Below are positions 17,131 through 24,653 of a stretch of 64,000 nt of DNA, in pieces. The translations under genes were made by a program, and so were the position numbers. The notes beneath the pieces were generated by a model. That model was not told the origin of the DNA, ran no database searches, and was given only the letters and a program-made list of their open reading frames with translations. Location of the stretch: NCBI GenBank assembly GCA_002418205.1, contig DIDP01000085.1:22117-86116 (forward strand). The letters run 5' to 3'. Origin of the DNA: Anaerolineales bacterium UBA5797 (GTDB lineage Bacteria; Chloroflexota; Anaerolineae; Anaerolineales; Villigracilaceae). The stretch's first letter is position 1, and each line of letters begins with the position of its first letter.

Positions 17131-17209
17131 TGTCCTTGCAAGGAGCGAATGGTGTGAGCGACAGATTGTCAAATTGGGGATCGCTTCGGACTTCGTCCTC
17201 GCAATGACA
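17131..17209. repeat. palindromic repeat family B, degenerate copy
   Basis: Left arm TGTCCTTGCAAGGAGCGAA and right arm GCTTCG...CCTCGCAATGACA match the family at 27237-27326 and 39393-39477 with several changes. It occupies the 97-base gap between the DtxR-FeoA gene and the FeoB GTPase gene, inside an otherwise tightly packed operon. Confidence 0.7.
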
Positions 17210-17214
17210 GATGG

Positions 17215-18210
17215 CTAAACCGGTCTGACCCATATCTGCGCCGCCTGGTCCTTGCGCAGCGCGATCAATGTGCCGCGCACCCGGTAGGCGCGCGGGTCGT
17301 TGAAGAAATTACCAAGCTCGGGGTAGATCAGGGTTCCGGGTGTCAGTCCCAGGTCCAGGAACCTGCGGCGGGTAAATCCCTGCACGGCATCGTCGAGCAT
17401 GACGATCTCAGCTTGCTGGTCGTGGGTCAGGTCAGCCAGCGAAATGGCGCTTGCTTTTGCGGTCTCGCTCTCCGGCAGTGGTGCAACGCTCACGTTTGCC
17501 GCGACCGTTGGGGCAAGGCGATATTCCGTTTCGCCGTCGCTCAACACAACGCGTTGAGGTGTCCGTTCGATGATGCGGATGACCTGTCCCAGGCGGAGTC
17601 CAGCCGCCAGGATCTGTTCATACGCGATGGCGGGTTCGTCCTCGATATGCACGATCCTTGCCGGACTTTCGCCCTGCCACGCCGTAATGGGCATGCTCTC
17701 CAGCGACGGCATGACTCCTTCGCGCGTCGGGATGGGGTCTCCGTGCGGGTCGCGGGTGGGATGCCCGAGCGCGGCATCGAGTTCGTTGAGCTGGGCTTCG
17801 GTGAAAGAGTGCTCGCGTTTCTGCGCTTCCTCATGGATGCGACTCAACGGCATGCGCGCTTCGTCCACGAGATACCGCTCCCACAATCTATGTGCGCGGA
17901 CGATGTGCATTGCCCAACGCGTCCCTTCGGTGGTGAGATGGAGTTGCGCGCCGCGCGTCTCGAGCAGCCCCTGAGATTCCATGTCGGCGATGATGCGGGT
18001 CACTTTAACGCGCGGCAGGTTCAGGGTCCCGGCGAGGGATTCGGGCGAAGCGTGCCTGCCCTGTCCCTCGCGGTCGAGCAGATGCTTGAGCGCGTCCTCG
18101 AGTTGCTCGCGATCCTTTGCGCTTCGCCAGTCCCGATATAAAGAAAGGAGACCAACGCGCGGCAGGAGCGTGACGACCAACAAGAGGACGATCGACCAGA
18201 TCCAACTCAT
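17215..18210 (-). CDS. membrane-anchored DtxR-like protein with two FeoA domains
   Basis: 331 residues. Residues 3-20 are a hydrophobic helix (WIWSIVLLLVVTLLPRVG), followed by a winged helix (SPESLAGTLNLPRVKVTRIIADMESQGLL), a DtxR dimerisation/metal region (RAHRLWERYLV, RIHEEAQKREHSF) and two C-terminal FeoA/SH3-like domains (about 175-245 and 258-331, the latter with RRRFLDLGLTPGTLI). The usual DtxR Cys/Glu ligand position before REH is Gln. It may act as FeoB's FeoA partner, as a membrane-tethered iron sensor, or both. It overlaps the upstream gene by four bases. Confidence 0.85.
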   Translation of the reverse strand: MSWIWSIVLLLVVTLLPRVGLLSLYRDWRSAKDREQLEDALKHLLDREGQGRHASPESLAGTLNLPRVKVTRIIADMESQGLLETRGAQLHLTTEGTRWAMHIVRAHRLWERYLVDEARMPLSRIHEEAQKREHSFTEAQLNELDAALGHPTRDPHGDPIPTREGVMPSLESMPITAWQGESPARIVHIEDEPAIAYEQILAAGLRLGQVIRIIERTPQRVVLSDGETEYRLAPTVAANVSVAPLPESETAKASAISLADLTHDQQAEIVMLDDAVQGFTRRRFLDLGLTPGTLIYPELGNFFNDPRAYRVRGTLIALRKDQAAQIWVRPV

Positions 18211-18809
18211 AAACTGCCTCCAAGTTTGGGGAGGAAGCGTCCTGTGCGCTTCATGTATTCACGATATTCGTCGCCGAACTTTTCGATCAGGTTGGCTTCC
18301 TCTTTTGGCGTGCGGATCGCCATGGCGACGAATGCCAGGATGCCCATTACGGCGATGAACCAGTTGTCTGCCATCATGCCGAATGAAATGTAGAAGGATG
18401 AGCCAATGGTGTACAGCGGGTGACGCACCCAGCGGTACGGTCCGCTGGTCGATAGTTTATGTTCCTTGCGTGTGGCGCTGGTGGGAGAGATGCCGCTGCC
18501 AATACTGCTGAACAGCCAGTAAATGCCAAATGTGCAGAGGATGCCCATGCCAACACCGAGCCAGCGGACCCATTCGGGCAGCCCAACCTTTGACCACGCC
18601 ATCCAATGCGGATTGACCAGATATATAAGCGGACTGAGCCACATTACCATGCCGAAGATACGGATGAGGAGCATCATCGGAGTGCCGTCCACACTGCGCG
18701 AGATCTTCTCGCCTGTGTCCTTATCCGCTTTGCGGCGGAAGTAGGTGGAGATGCCCACGCCTGTGAAAAGGATCAGCGCGGCTAAGATGCGGAAAATGTT
18801 TTCGTTCAT
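18207..18809 (-). CDS. integral-membrane methyltransferase (isoprenylcysteine carboxylmethyltransferase-like)
   Basis: 200 residues with about five membrane segments. The C-terminal signature LSTSGPYRWVRHPLYTIG and RTPKEEANLIEKFGDEYREYMKRTGRFLP is the SAM-binding part shared by ICMT, PEMT and NnrU-like enzymes. Bacterial members methylate unknown small or lipid substrates. Sitting inside a metal-transport operon (12-base gap before, 4-base overlap after) is unusual; a role in metal-ligand or lipid modification is only a guess. Confidence 0.8.
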   Translation of the reverse strand: MNENIFRILAALILFTGVGISTYFRRKADKDTGEKISRSVDGTPMMLLIRIFGMVMWLSPLIYLVNPHWMAWSKVGLPEWVRWLGVGMGILCTFGIYWLFSSIGSGISPTSATRKEHKLSTSGPYRWVRHPLYTIGSSFYISFGMMADNWFIAVMGILAFVAMAIRTPKEEANLIEKFGDEYREYMKRTGRFLPKLGGSL

Positions 18810-18821
18810 CGTTTACCTCTT

Positions 18822-19172
18822 CTATTTCTTTATACCTTTCATTTGTTCGATTACTTTTAAATATTTGTCGTACGGTTCTGCTGTTAAACCGTTGATTCCC
18901 TGTTTGGGAAAACACCAGCCGTGAAGATAAATCTGTCCCAGTGTCATCAAAATGATGAAACCCCAGAACGCGAATCTGCCAAACAGGATGCCGATGCCTG
19001 CCAGCACACCCACAACTGCAAAAAGCTTGACGACCCTCCCTTTGAGCGGGAGGTGTTTTTCAAAGTTGTTGAATGCCAGAAAATATGCAATGCCTGCAAT
19101 AATTAGGACAATAAGGATATCGGTGCTGGCAACCGGTCTTAAGTGTTGCAGGATGATGGGGCGTTCGAGCAT
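18822..19172 (-). CDS. small membrane protein of unknown function
   Basis: 116 residues. Two or three hydrophobic helices (about 18-34, 47-65 and 68-84) are followed by a short soluble tail with HGWCFPKQGINGLTAEPYDKYLKVIEQMKG. I do not recognise the family. It is tightly linked (gaps of 9 and 12 bases) between the DtxR-family regulator and the membrane methyltransferase, so it probably belongs functionally to the metal cluster. The Cys and His near the last helix could be metal ligands. Confidence 0.65.
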   Translation of the reverse strand: MLERPIILQHLRPVASTDILIVLIIAGIAYFLAFNNFEKHLPLKGRVVKLFAVVGVLAGIGILFGRFAFWGFIILMTLGQIYLHGWCFPKQGINGLTAEPYDKYLKVIEQMKGIKK

Positions 19173-19181
19173 GACTGTCTC

Positions 19182-19850
19182 TTAATTCTTTTCGATGAAT
19201 ATCCTGCTTGTGATATTCAAGCCAAGCACGGCGGACTTCCGTCCAACCCTGACCGTTAGGTTATGGTCGAAAGCGGAGTAAGCCTTGATCTCGATCACCG
19301 CGCCGGGAACCAGCCCCAGACTTTCAAGATAGCGGAGCAGGTCTGTGTCGGACGATTGGACGCGCTGGATGGTCGCGGATTGTTTGGGTCGGAGAGCGGA
19401 CAGGGGCAGGGATTCGTCCACCGGCATTTTCAAATCTGCGGTGGGGATCAACTCACCATGCGGGTCACGGTCGGGATTTCCCATGGCTGCGGCGATGCGC
19501 TGTTCGAAATCCTCCGAGATCACATGCTCGAGCCTCTCCGCCTCTTCATGCACCTCATCCCACGAATAGCCGAGGGTCTGCACCAGCCATGCTTCGAGCA
19601 GGCGGTGATGCCGGATCACCTCCAGCGCGGCGCGCCTGCCTTCCCTCGTCAATGTGACGCCCTGATGTTTCTGGTATTCGACCAGGGGCGGTTTGGACGA
19701 CGCAAGTTTTTGGATCATGCCAGTGACCGAGGGGGCGCTGATCTTCATCCTTTTTGCAAGCGCGTTCGTGCTGGCGCTCTCTCCGCTTTCGGTCAACTCG
19801 TAGATGATCTTCAAATAATCCTGGATCGAGATCGTAAGCTTTTGTTTCAT
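19182..19850 (-). CDS. DtxR/MntR-family metal-dependent transcriptional regulator
   Basis: 222 residues. Winged helix (STNALAKRMKISAPSVTGMIQKL, LTREGRRAALEVIRHHRLLEAWLV), dimerisation domain with HEEAERLEHVIS, and a C-terminal FeoA/SH3-like domain (about 150-220). The metal site has Glu at the place where DtxR has Cys102 (EAERLEH), as in MntR-type Mn/Fe sensors. It likely represses the operon it is part of through the palindrome at 22827-22850. Fourth gene in the cluster, gap of 3 bases to the preceding one. Confidence 0.92.
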   Translation of the reverse strand: MKQKLTISIQDYLKIIYELTESGESASTNALAKRMKISAPSVTGMIQKLASSKPPLVEYQKHQGVTLTREGRRAALEVIRHHRLLEAWLVQTLGYSWDEVHEEAERLEHVISEDFEQRIAAAMGNPDRDPHGELIPTADLKMPVDESLPLSALRPKQSATIQRVQSSDTDLLRYLESLGLVPGAVIEIKAYSAFDHNLTVRVGRKSAVLGLNITSRIFIEKN

Positions 19851-19853
19851 CGG

Positions 19854-20549
19854 TCAGTTCCAAAGTGTGAAGGTTGTGCAGGCAAAGAACGCGAGATAGG
19901 CAATGTTGAATCCCGCGCCTTCGGTCCGGTCACGGACGAACTGCGGCAGGATGCGCTTGACGAGCATCCATGCAATGGTCAGGGTGACGGGATTGACCGC
20001 CGCCATCCACTTCGGGAACCCTGTTTGTTGCGTTGCGACCAGCACCGAAAACAGGCTGGACGCGATCACGATCATGATGAGCAACGGTCCGTAACTGGCG
20101 ATCATCACCTTGCGGTGGCGGGCAAACATGTCGGCGATCACTGTTTGGGATGACTCTTCGACCTTGTTCAGCGCCTGGACGTATTCGCCCAGATAATAGA
20201 ACGTCCCGTGGACGAATGCCCCGATGACGGTTGCGCTTCCAAACAACCCGACAGTTGCCAGCACAGCCCAGGTCTGCGCGCCGCCCAGGCCCTGATACAC
20301 CTGCCAGAAGCCCATCAATACCAAAGGCGTGGCAAAGACACCCAGCAACGCGCCCCACATCATGCGGTTGGAGGACAGCACGACCATTTTCTCCGCATCG
20401 GAAAGTAATTTTGCGAACGGTTTGAGTTTTGGATAATCATCGAGATTTGCCCTGCTCGCGAGCAGGAGTACATCGCCGATGGCATACAGGGATGCGCCAA
20501 GCAATGCCAGCAAACCGGTGATGCGGATTGAAAGAGAGAGTTGTTCCAT
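19854..20549 (-). CDS. integral membrane protein (DUF6796-like)
   Basis: 231 residues with about six hydrophobic segments. The loop MVVLSSNRMMWGALLGVFATP and FGSATVIGAFVHGTFYYLGEYVQAL holds several polar residues within helices (Asn, His, Glu) that could line a path or bind a metal. The similarity to DUF6796-type proteins is from memory and unsure. It sits between the ZIP transporter and the DtxR-family regulator genes with gaps of 10 and 3 bases, which suggests a job in metal handling. Confidence 0.6.
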   Translation of the reverse strand: MEQLSLSIRITGLLALLGASLYAIGDVLLLASRANLDDYPKLKPFAKLLSDAEKMVVLSSNRMMWGALLGVFATPLVLMGFWQVYQGLGGAQTWAVLATVGLFGSATVIGAFVHGTFYYLGEYVQALNKVEESSQTVIADMFARHRKVMIASYGPLLIMIVIASSLFSVLVATQQTGFPKWMAAVNPVTLTIAWMLVKRILPQFVRDRTEGAGFNIAYLAFFACTTFTLWN

Positions 20550-20559
20550 TGAAGGCCTC

Positions 20560-21744
20560 TTATTTGATCAATAAGCCAGTGACCCAGAGCAGCATCATGC
20601 CGGTCAGCACACCGCTGAATACTGTCATGGGGATGGGCTGGCGGTCGGTGTCCTTTTGGATCAGTTTTGCGATCTCATAAATGACCTGAAAGATCGCGCC
20701 TGCCCCGATGGCGAGGAATAATACAGCCAGGAATGGCGATGGAGAGAATCCACCGATCCATGCGCCGACGATCGCCGGTCCGCCGCCGATGAGTCCCATC
20801 AATGCAAGTTTGCCGAGTCCGGGCTTGTCGCGCAGTACCGGAGCGATGATGCCCAAGCCTTCCGTGATGTTTTGGATGATGAAACCCACGACCAAAAACG
20901 TGCCAAGTGCAATTTCGCCAACGTTATACGCCGCGCCGATGGCGAGCCCTTCACCAAGATTGTGAAAACCAATCCCGATGGCGATGATGAACGCGATGGA
21001 GAGCCTGCGTTCGGATTCGCTTCCGATTGCATTGGTCTGTTTCCTTGATATGGCGTCAAGCAGCAGGAAGGTCGCGACGATGCCAATGCCGATCAGGCCG
21101 ATTCCCTGAAACGCGGAGGGGACTTCATTTGCAAATTCCAACGCTTCTGCGAGTGTATCCAGTCCCAGGAAGATCAACAATCCCGCGGTTGCTGCCATGA
21201 GGAATGTCATTGTGCGGCGACCGAGGGTCCGCAGGGCCGGGAACCAGAAGATGCCAAGGAAAACAGGAATCACGCCGACATACAGACCGATCAAGGTGAA
21301 ACCCCAGAATGTTGCAGGGGATGGCTTGGGCGTGGCAAATGCCACGGGTACTTCCAGTTCAAACGGGATGGCATTGCCTGTCAGAATTTTGATTCCATAC
21401 GATTCGCCATGCGACCAGGCATAATTTACGTGAATGGTCGCGCGCCCAAGACGCGGAATGGTCGAATTTGGTTCGACCTGAAACGGCATGACAGCGTCAT
21501 TGACGATCACAGATGCAATGGTCAGTTCGTCCGGTCCCGTATTGCGGACGTTCAATTCGATGGTGTTTGATTCAAGGTGATAACGTTCGATATCCAGGTG
21601 CTCCACAGGCGCGGGAGACCCGAGGTCCAACCCTCCGCCAGTGGAGAGGAAAACGGCGATCACCCCGGCGAGAAGAATGATTGGGACAAGAAGCAGGACG
21701 AAGGTCCGAAAGGTGAAGCGGTTTGTTGTCGGTTGTTTGGTCAT
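20560..21744 (-). CDS. ZIP-family divalent metal transporter with extracytoplasmic N-terminal domain
   Basis: 394 residues. After an anchor helix (13-30) comes a beta-rich domain outside the membrane (about 45-135), then eight predicted helices. Helix 4 has HNLGEGLAIG and helix 5 has QNITEGLGI, the paired metal-binding motifs of ZIP proteins; the first His of the second motif is Gln here. ZIPs import Zn, Fe or Mn. The N-terminal beta domain is not part of the usual ZIP plan and could take a metal or protein partner such as the adjacent multicopper oxidase (gap 9 bases). Confidence 0.88.
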   Translation of the reverse strand: MTKQPTTNRFTFRTFVLLLVPIILLAGVIAVFLSTGGGLDLGSPAPVEHLDIERYHLESNTIELNVRNTGPDELTIASVIVNDAVMPFQVEPNSTIPRLGRATIHVNYAWSHGESYGIKILTGNAIPFELEVPVAFATPKPSPATFWGFTLIGLYVGVIPVFLGIFWFPALRTLGRRTMTFLMAATAGLLIFLGLDTLAEALEFANEVPSAFQGIGLIGIGIVATFLLLDAISRKQTNAIGSESERRLSIAFIIAIGIGFHNLGEGLAIGAAYNVGEIALGTFLVVGFIIQNITEGLGIIAPVLRDKPGLGKLALMGLIGGGPAIVGAWIGGFSPSPFLAVLFLAIGAGAIFQVIYEIAKLIQKDTDRQPIPMTVFSGVLTGMMLLWVTGLLIK

Positions 21745-21753
21745 TTTTCACCT

Positions 21754-22803
21754 CTAAGATAACACTTCGAACATGCCCATCCAGCCGAGTTCGGCAAATT
21801 CCGTTACATGAGCATGGAACATATACATGCCGGGATGCTTGTAGCTGAACTCGAGGATGCCGCGCTGTGCCTGTCCTTGAACGATGGTATCTGTAAATTC
21901 GGCGGGTGTCAGGCTTGTGCCGGTGGGGTAGTAATGGAAGAAACTCGCATGTAAATGGAACGAGTTGAGCAGATCGAACTCAAGGATGTTGACGAGGTAG
22001 ATGCGAACCTTCTCACCGACCCTGAATTGTATGGGGTGGTTTTGATAATGGAATGGAATTCCGTTGACTGCATAAAAATCGTTTTCATCGTCGAAGTCCA
22101 CGTCGAGACCATGCTGGACCATGATCATTTCATGGTCAACGGGCGGGCGTCCCTCCCGGGGGTCCACGATGAATGCACCATAAAGCCCCTTTGCGATATG
22201 CCGCGCGAGAGGGAAGATGTGACAGTGATAAAGATGCAAACCGAACGGCTCCGCATCGAACTCGTACGTAAAGCTGCCTCCCGGCTCAACGAGGCCACCC
22301 GGACCTGTGCCGGGTACACCGTCCATTTCGGCGGGATGAAAGCCGTGAAAGTGCATGGTGTGCGGATGGTTGCTGCCGTTCGTGAATTGGATGCGGACGC
22401 GGTCGCCTTCGGTGGCTCGCAGGGTGGGACCGGGAATGCGTCCGTTATACGTCCAGGCGGGGAATTCGAGACCGGGTATCACTTCGATATTTTTGTTGAT
22501 GGCGACGATCTTGTATTCGCGCAAAGTCTGTCCATTTGGCAGGGTGGAGACTTTGCCGTAATCGAAGTCGGTCAGGATATTGGTCGGGTTGAAGCCATTC
22601 TTCTCGTGATCCACTTCGCCGACGGTACCGGGCAGGTCGCCGTGGTCGCCTTGCTGCATGACATGGACATTGACGCCTTCGTGATTCGTATCGTGTTGAA
22701 TGGCGGCGGGACCGTTCTGGTTTAGTGTGACGACCCCGGCCGTCCCAAACGCAGCGGCGAGGCCGCCCATTTTGAGAAAGTCTCTTCTGGATAAATTGCT
22801 CAT
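21754..22803 (-). CDS. Tat-exported two-domain multicopper oxidase
   Basis: 349 residues. SRRDFLKMGG at the N-terminus is a Tat signal. Cupredoxin domain 1 has HTMHFHG (His148, His151, His153) and HLYHCHIFPLARHIAKGL (His193, Cys194, His195, His202) with Leu207 at the axial type 1 position; domain 2 has HLHA (His283, His285) and HAH (His330, His332) and lacks a type 1 Cys. The four His-x-His pairs needed for a trinuclear centre are complete, so an O2-reducing oxidase fits better than a nitrite reductase. First gene of the operon; a ferroxidase or cuprous oxidase role is inferred from context. Confidence 0.9.
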   Translation of the reverse strand: MSNLSRRDFLKMGGLAAAFGTAGVVTLNQNGPAAIQHDTNHEGVNVHVMQQGDHGDLPGTVGEVDHEKNGFNPTNILTDFDYGKVSTLPNGQTLREYKIVAINKNIEVIPGLEFPAWTYNGRIPGPTLRATEGDRVRIQFTNGSNHPHTMHFHGFHPAEMDGVPGTGPGGLVEPGGSFTYEFDAEPFGLHLYHCHIFPLARHIAKGLYGAFIVDPREGRPPVDHEMIMVQHGLDVDFDDENDFYAVNGIPFHYQNHPIQFRVGEKVRIYLVNILEFDLLNSFHLHASFFHYYPTGTSLTPAEFTDTIVQGQAQRGILEFSYKHPGMYMFHAHVTEFAELGWMGMFEVLS

Positions 22804-22826
22804 CGAACTCTCCTTACGGCTAAAGA

Positions 22827-22874
22827 AAAATTTAGGTATACCTAAATTTTAGGGGGAAAACCGAATCCTGTCAA
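22827..22874 (-). promoter_or_regulatory. metal-operon promoter with DtxR-type operator
   Basis: Minus strand: TTGACA (22869-22874), 17 bases, TAAAAT (22846-22851). A perfect 24-base palindrome with core TTTAGGTATACCTAAA covers 22827-22850, overlapping the -10. It resembles DtxR/MntR/SirR boxes. AAGGAG then precedes the oxidase ATG at 22803. Confidence 0.85.
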
Positions 22875-22877
22875 GTG

Positions 22878-22916
22878 TGTGGAAGGTTTCTGTGGAAGGT
22901 TTCTGTGGAAGGTTTC
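22878..22916. repeat. three exact 13-base tandem repeats
   Basis: TGTGGAAGGTTTC occurs three times in a row without a mismatch, starting 3 bases upstream of the -35 of the metal operon; the last unit runs into a GGTTTC-T-GAAACC hairpin. Role unknown. Confidence 0.85.
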
Positions 22917-23034
22917 TGAAACCGGGAAACTTTTAATGTTCAAAAGTATTGTCATGTTGAAGGAATGTTGTAATAATCTGCAGAATGTGCTTGAAAGAGT
23001 TTTCAGCTTCATCAAAACTTTACGGAGGTGAACC

Positions 23035-24003
23035 ATGCGTGTTTGTGTATTGACGGACGAAGAGCCCGAGGATTTCGATCCCAGTCCGTTCCTTCAGGAT
23101 TATGAGTGGGAGATGGTGACCTTGTATGCCCCTGTATTCGAGAAGATAAAATCGCTTGCAGAGCAGAACAGGTTCGATGTGTACCTGAACATCTGTGAAG
23201 GGTACGAGGATGGGGAAGAGGATGAATATACCTATCACGGAATCGAGGTCGTCAGGGCGTTGGAGGAACTCAACCTCCCCTATACCGGCGCGGACGAACG
23301 GTTCTTCGACCCGACGCGCGAAGAGATGCAGGCGGTTGCCGATGCGAACGGCATCGGGTTCGCCAAGGGCTATCAGGTGAAATCCGCCGAGGAGGCGGAG
23401 CGGCTTGTGAAGAACCTGCGTTATCCCATTATGGTCAAGCACCCGAAGAGCTATGGGAGCACCGGGATGTTCCGCGAATCGCGCGTGGATGCGTTCGAGC
23501 AATTGCGCCCGCAGGTGGAGCGGATCGTTTCCGAATTCGGCGCGGCGCGGATGGAGGAGTTCATCGTCGGGAAGGAGTTCAATGTGTTTGTTGTGGAAAA
23601 CCCCGATGATTTTGGCGATCCGTTTGTGTATCCGCCCACGGAGCTGATCTTTCCGCCCGGCGAGGAGTTCTGGCATACGGATATTAAGTGGGATTACAAC
23701 GTGCCCTTCGATTTCAAGCAGGTCACCGATCCCGAACTGGTGAGTCGCTTGCAGGAGATGGGCAAACGGATGTTCCTTGCGATGCAGGGAGTCGGCTACG
23801 GACGCTGTGACATCCGCATGAACGAGAAGGGTGAGTTGTTCATCCTTGAGATCAATCCCAACGGCGCGATCATGCTCAGGCCTGAGGAATATGGACCCGC
23901 GGATTACATGATCCTTTATGACAGGGATGGCTATAAAGGATTCTTCGACCGGATCTTCCGGGTTGCCATCATCAGGCAGAAGATGCGGGCGGCGGCAGAT
24001 TGA
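23035..24003 (+). CDS. ATP-grasp ligase-like protein (D-Ala-D-Ala ligase superfamily)
   Basis: 322 residues; ACGGAGGTGA lies just before the ATG. An N-terminal flavodoxin-like preATP-grasp region with NICEGYEDG and LPYTGADERFFDPT is followed by PIMVKHPKSYGSTGM (ATP-binding lysine and glycine loop), MEEFIVGKEFNVFVVENP, and GRCDIRMNEKGELFILEINPNG, the Mg-binding D...E-x-N motif. Substrate not recognisable; related orphan proteins are described only as D-alanine-D-alanine ligase-like. A possible promoter is TTGTCA (22949) with TAATAA (22971). Divergent from the metal operon. Confidence 0.85.
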   Translation: MRVCVLTDEEPEDFDPSPFLQDYEWEMVTLYAPVFEKIKSLAEQNRFDVYLNICEGYEDGEEDEYTYHGIEVVRALEELNLPYTGADERFFDPTREEMQAVADANGIGFAKGYQVKSAEEAERLVKNLRYPIMVKHPKSYGSTGMFRESRVDAFEQLRPQVERIVSEFGAARMEEFIVGKEFNVFVVENPDDFGDPFVYPPTELIFPPGEEFWHTDIKWDYNVPFDFKQVTDPELVSRLQEMGKRMFLAMQGVGYGRCDIRMNEKGELFILEINPNGAIMLRPEEYGPADYMILYDRDGYKGFFDRIFRVAIIRQKMRAAAD

Positions 24004-24048
24004 CCGGAAGTTATGTTGGAGATGGGATGCAAGCGCATCTCATCTCTG

Positions 24049-24443
24049 TTATTGCAGCGCCTGTAGATATTTCAAGATATCCGCCGCATCTTCTCCACCC
24101 GCTTCGGCGTGCTTGATCAACGGAATCCCAGTGGACCGGGTGTATTGATCGCCTCGGGATAAGCATCCAGCGCGGCTTTGACGATTTCCAGTTTTCCGAG
24201 CATCGCTGCGGCAAAGAGATCGAGCCGCGCGCCGTGTTCGAGCAGGAAATTGGCGATATCCTTTCTGCCCATGTGAGAGGCAGCGCCCAGGGCGGTTTCG
24301 AAATCGCCGCCGCCCCAATCCCATGTGGCATTGATGAGCGCCGGTTCCTGTTGTAGTAACTCCCTGACGCGCTCCAGATTGCCGTGCGCATTGCCGACAA
24401 ATTCTTCAACAAGTGATGCCTCTAAAGCGGGTTTCTTTTCCAT
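24049..24443 (-). pseudogene. ankyrin-repeat protein gene broken by a one-base deletion
   Basis: The frame from the ATG at 24443 encodes ankyrin-like repeats (HGNLERVRELLQQEPALINA, TALGAASHMGRKDIANFLLEHGARLDLFAAAMLGKLEIVKAALDAYPE cut here by position) up to TPGPLG, then reads FR-stop near 24117. Restoring one G in that GG run (about 24125) continues as IPLIKHAEAGGEDAADILKYLQALQ to a stop at 24049, which is the normal end of this small family (about 130 residues). Either a genuine recent frameshift or an assembly error in a G run. Confidence 0.75.
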
Positions 24444-24467
24444 GACCAGATTCCTTTTGTTGATGGG

Positions 24468-24635
24468 TTATTTCCTCCGCGGTCTCAGCCAGCGACCGCC
24501 GAGTACGAGGGAGATGACGATAAAGGCAATTGCTGCCCAGGTGAAGGCGGTGTTATCTGTGGATAACCCGATGACGAAGAATGTCATGCCGAGGATGAGA
24601 AATGCCCCGGACGCCCTGCGTTTGTTCGGTTTCAT
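24468..24635 (-). CDS. 55-residue two-helix membrane protein
   Basis: Short frame from an ATG at 24635 to a stop at 24468. It reads MKPNKRRASGAFLILGMTFF and on to an Arg/Lys-rich C-terminus (RPRRK), with two hydrophobic helices around residues 10-24 and 31-45 separated by STDNT. Positive residues at both ends give a plausible N-in/C-in topology. No family recognised. It lies between the esterase gene and the ankyrin gene, all on the minus strand with short gaps. Confidence 0.65.
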   Translation of the reverse strand: MKPNKRRASGAFLILGMTFFVIGLSTDNTAFTWAAIAFIVISLVLGGRWLRPRRK

Positions 24636-24653
24636 GATTGTTTTGCCTTTCGA

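Noticed and set aside
16281..17141. Longer FeoB GTPase start at 17141
   Set aside because: The ATG at 17141 lies in the degenerate repeat and has no ribosome-binding site; the ATG at 17117 does.
21754..22803. Copper nitrite reductase call for the oxidase
   Set aside because: Nitrite reductases lack the extra His pairs for a trinuclear centre and have an axial Met; this protein has all the pairs and Leu.
22878..22916. CRISPR array
   Set aside because: Units are 13 bases, directly abutting with no spacers, and no cas genes are nearby.
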